Source: Symsagittifera roscoffensis
Taxonomy: Eukaryota; Xenacoelomorpha; Acoela; Convolutidae
NCBI RefSeq assembly: GCF_963678635.1
Contig: NC_087067.1
Location: 44,833,629 to 44,897,628, forward strand
Length of the DNA stretch: 64,000 nt
Direction: 5' to 3'
The notes beneath the pieces were generated by a model, which was not told the DNA's origin, did no database searches, and saw only the letters and a program-made list of their open reading frames with translations. The translations under genes and the position numbers were made by a program. Below, one piece after another: positions 63,448-64,000 of the stretch (positions are counted from its first letter, which is position 1; each line of letters begins with the position of its first letter).

Positions 63448-63756
63448 CTCGGAGCGGTCTCTGCTTCTGCTGCTTTTTTCTGACTCCGATTCTCAATTTT
63501 TCCGTTGTTGTCGTCGTCGCAACTATCGTTGTTGTGTGTCTATTTCGGTTTTTCTCCAAAATGGCCGTTTTTGACGTTTCTTAGAATCATTACGTCATCA
63601 TTTTTGAATTTTTAAAATTTAGGAATTTCCGAATTCTTCAGCCTTCCCGATTTGTCCAATCGTCCGAATAACGCTCTTAATCCTTCAAAACCGCCAATTC
63701 GGAAGGTTCGCTGCTAAAAACTCGAAACTGCTGAATCTGCATTTTTGTCCATTCTG

Positions 63757-64000
63757 GTGAACTGAAAGAGGTTTAAGAATTTTTTAAAATTGTTAATTCA
63801 AACGTTTTCGCACATTTTGTGCATCGTCAGGATATAAAATTTTTTATTTACAATAAAATGATCAAAGATCATGTATGAAATTCAAAAAGAACATGTTAGA
63901 AATTTTTAACCAATCACATTCTTACATCTGTTATTACGTAATCATTATTTCATCGATTATGACAATTTCCATACTTTTTTGTTACTTGAGTCATAATTTT
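63757..64000. other. AT-rich flank beyond the LINE tail
   Basis: Similarity to the other tail copies ends at ATTCTGGTG. The rest is AT-rich and shows nothing recognisable. Confidence 0.4.

Larger units (their letters stand above)
61181..63756 (+). repeat. tandem array of LINE 3' ends with T-rich joints
   Basis: A T-rich block (about 61181, 61416 and 62193) and AGTGAGCTATATATGCAG (61263, 62040 and 63043) recur with periods of 777 and 1003 bases. Each unit has T-rich block, CTCAAACCTCTCAGGGAACG, LINE C-terminus and 3' UTR, then the tail to ATCGAAAATGGA. The 226-base difference is an internal LINE deletion in the first unit. The last unit runs on into the full 1-kb tail shared with 35.35-36.39 kb. 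Confidence 0.9.

Noticed and set aside
1-64000. CRISPR array, bacterial operons or prophage
   Set aside because: No repeat-spacer structure. The tandem repeats have no unique spacers. All coding signals are eukaryotic retroelements.

Overview
This looks like a repeat-dominated piece of nuclear DNA from an invertebrate animal. I see no recognisable host gene, no tRNA or rRNA gene and no bacterial-style operon. Nearly every coding signal belongs to a retrotransposon, and all but a few are broken. The phylum cannot be fixed from the sequence. Some coordinates rest on hand translation and should be taken as +/- a few tens of bases.

Layout. 1-6.5 kb: a perfect 28-bp inverted repeat, a degenerate minisatellite, a decayed minus-strand Ty3-like relic (1.56-3.9 kb) and a decayed non-LTR relic (3.9-5.66 kb) interrupted by a GGTTCCGG-rich insertion. 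6.5-13.2 kb: a plus-strand LINE with a 2A-like motif, a zinc finger, an endonuclease, a reverse transcriptase, RNase H and a C-terminal CCHC finger. Its RNase H/CCHC module is amplified about four times in tandem. 13.5-15.1 kb: another LINE fragment carrying an 895-bp repeat (R1) with TGT...ACA ends. 15.16 to about 34.2 kb: giant element A, minus strand. 34.4-36.4 kb: a second R1 copy plus a 1-kb LINE tail. 36.4 to about 61.2 kb: giant element B, minus strand, related to A and carrying an internal 3.3-kb tandem duplication. 61.2-63.76 kb: tandem LINE 3' ends.

The main finding is the giant family A/B. Each copy has an ordinary Ty3/gypsy order (gag with two CCHC knuckles, protease, RT with YVDD, RNase H, integrase with HHCC, D,D35E and a GPF module). 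An uncharacterised C-terminal extension of about 400 residues follows the integrase. After a short spacer comes a second coding region (here 'X') of about 7-8 kb, nearly as long as gag-pol. X begins with a coiled-coil/low-complexity part, then an SGNH (GDSL-type) hydrolase domain, then a run of conserved segments that I do not recognise. One of these has a second G-x-N motif. The two copies are clearly diverged, yet the order and many residues of X are kept, which argues that X was under selection in the active ancestor.

Both copies are dead as they stand. A has the SGNH nucleophile changed to Thr plus several stops. B has RT YVDD changed to YVND, protease DTG changed to DTE/ETE, and frameshifts. 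I could not find a matching pair of LTRs for either copy by eye.
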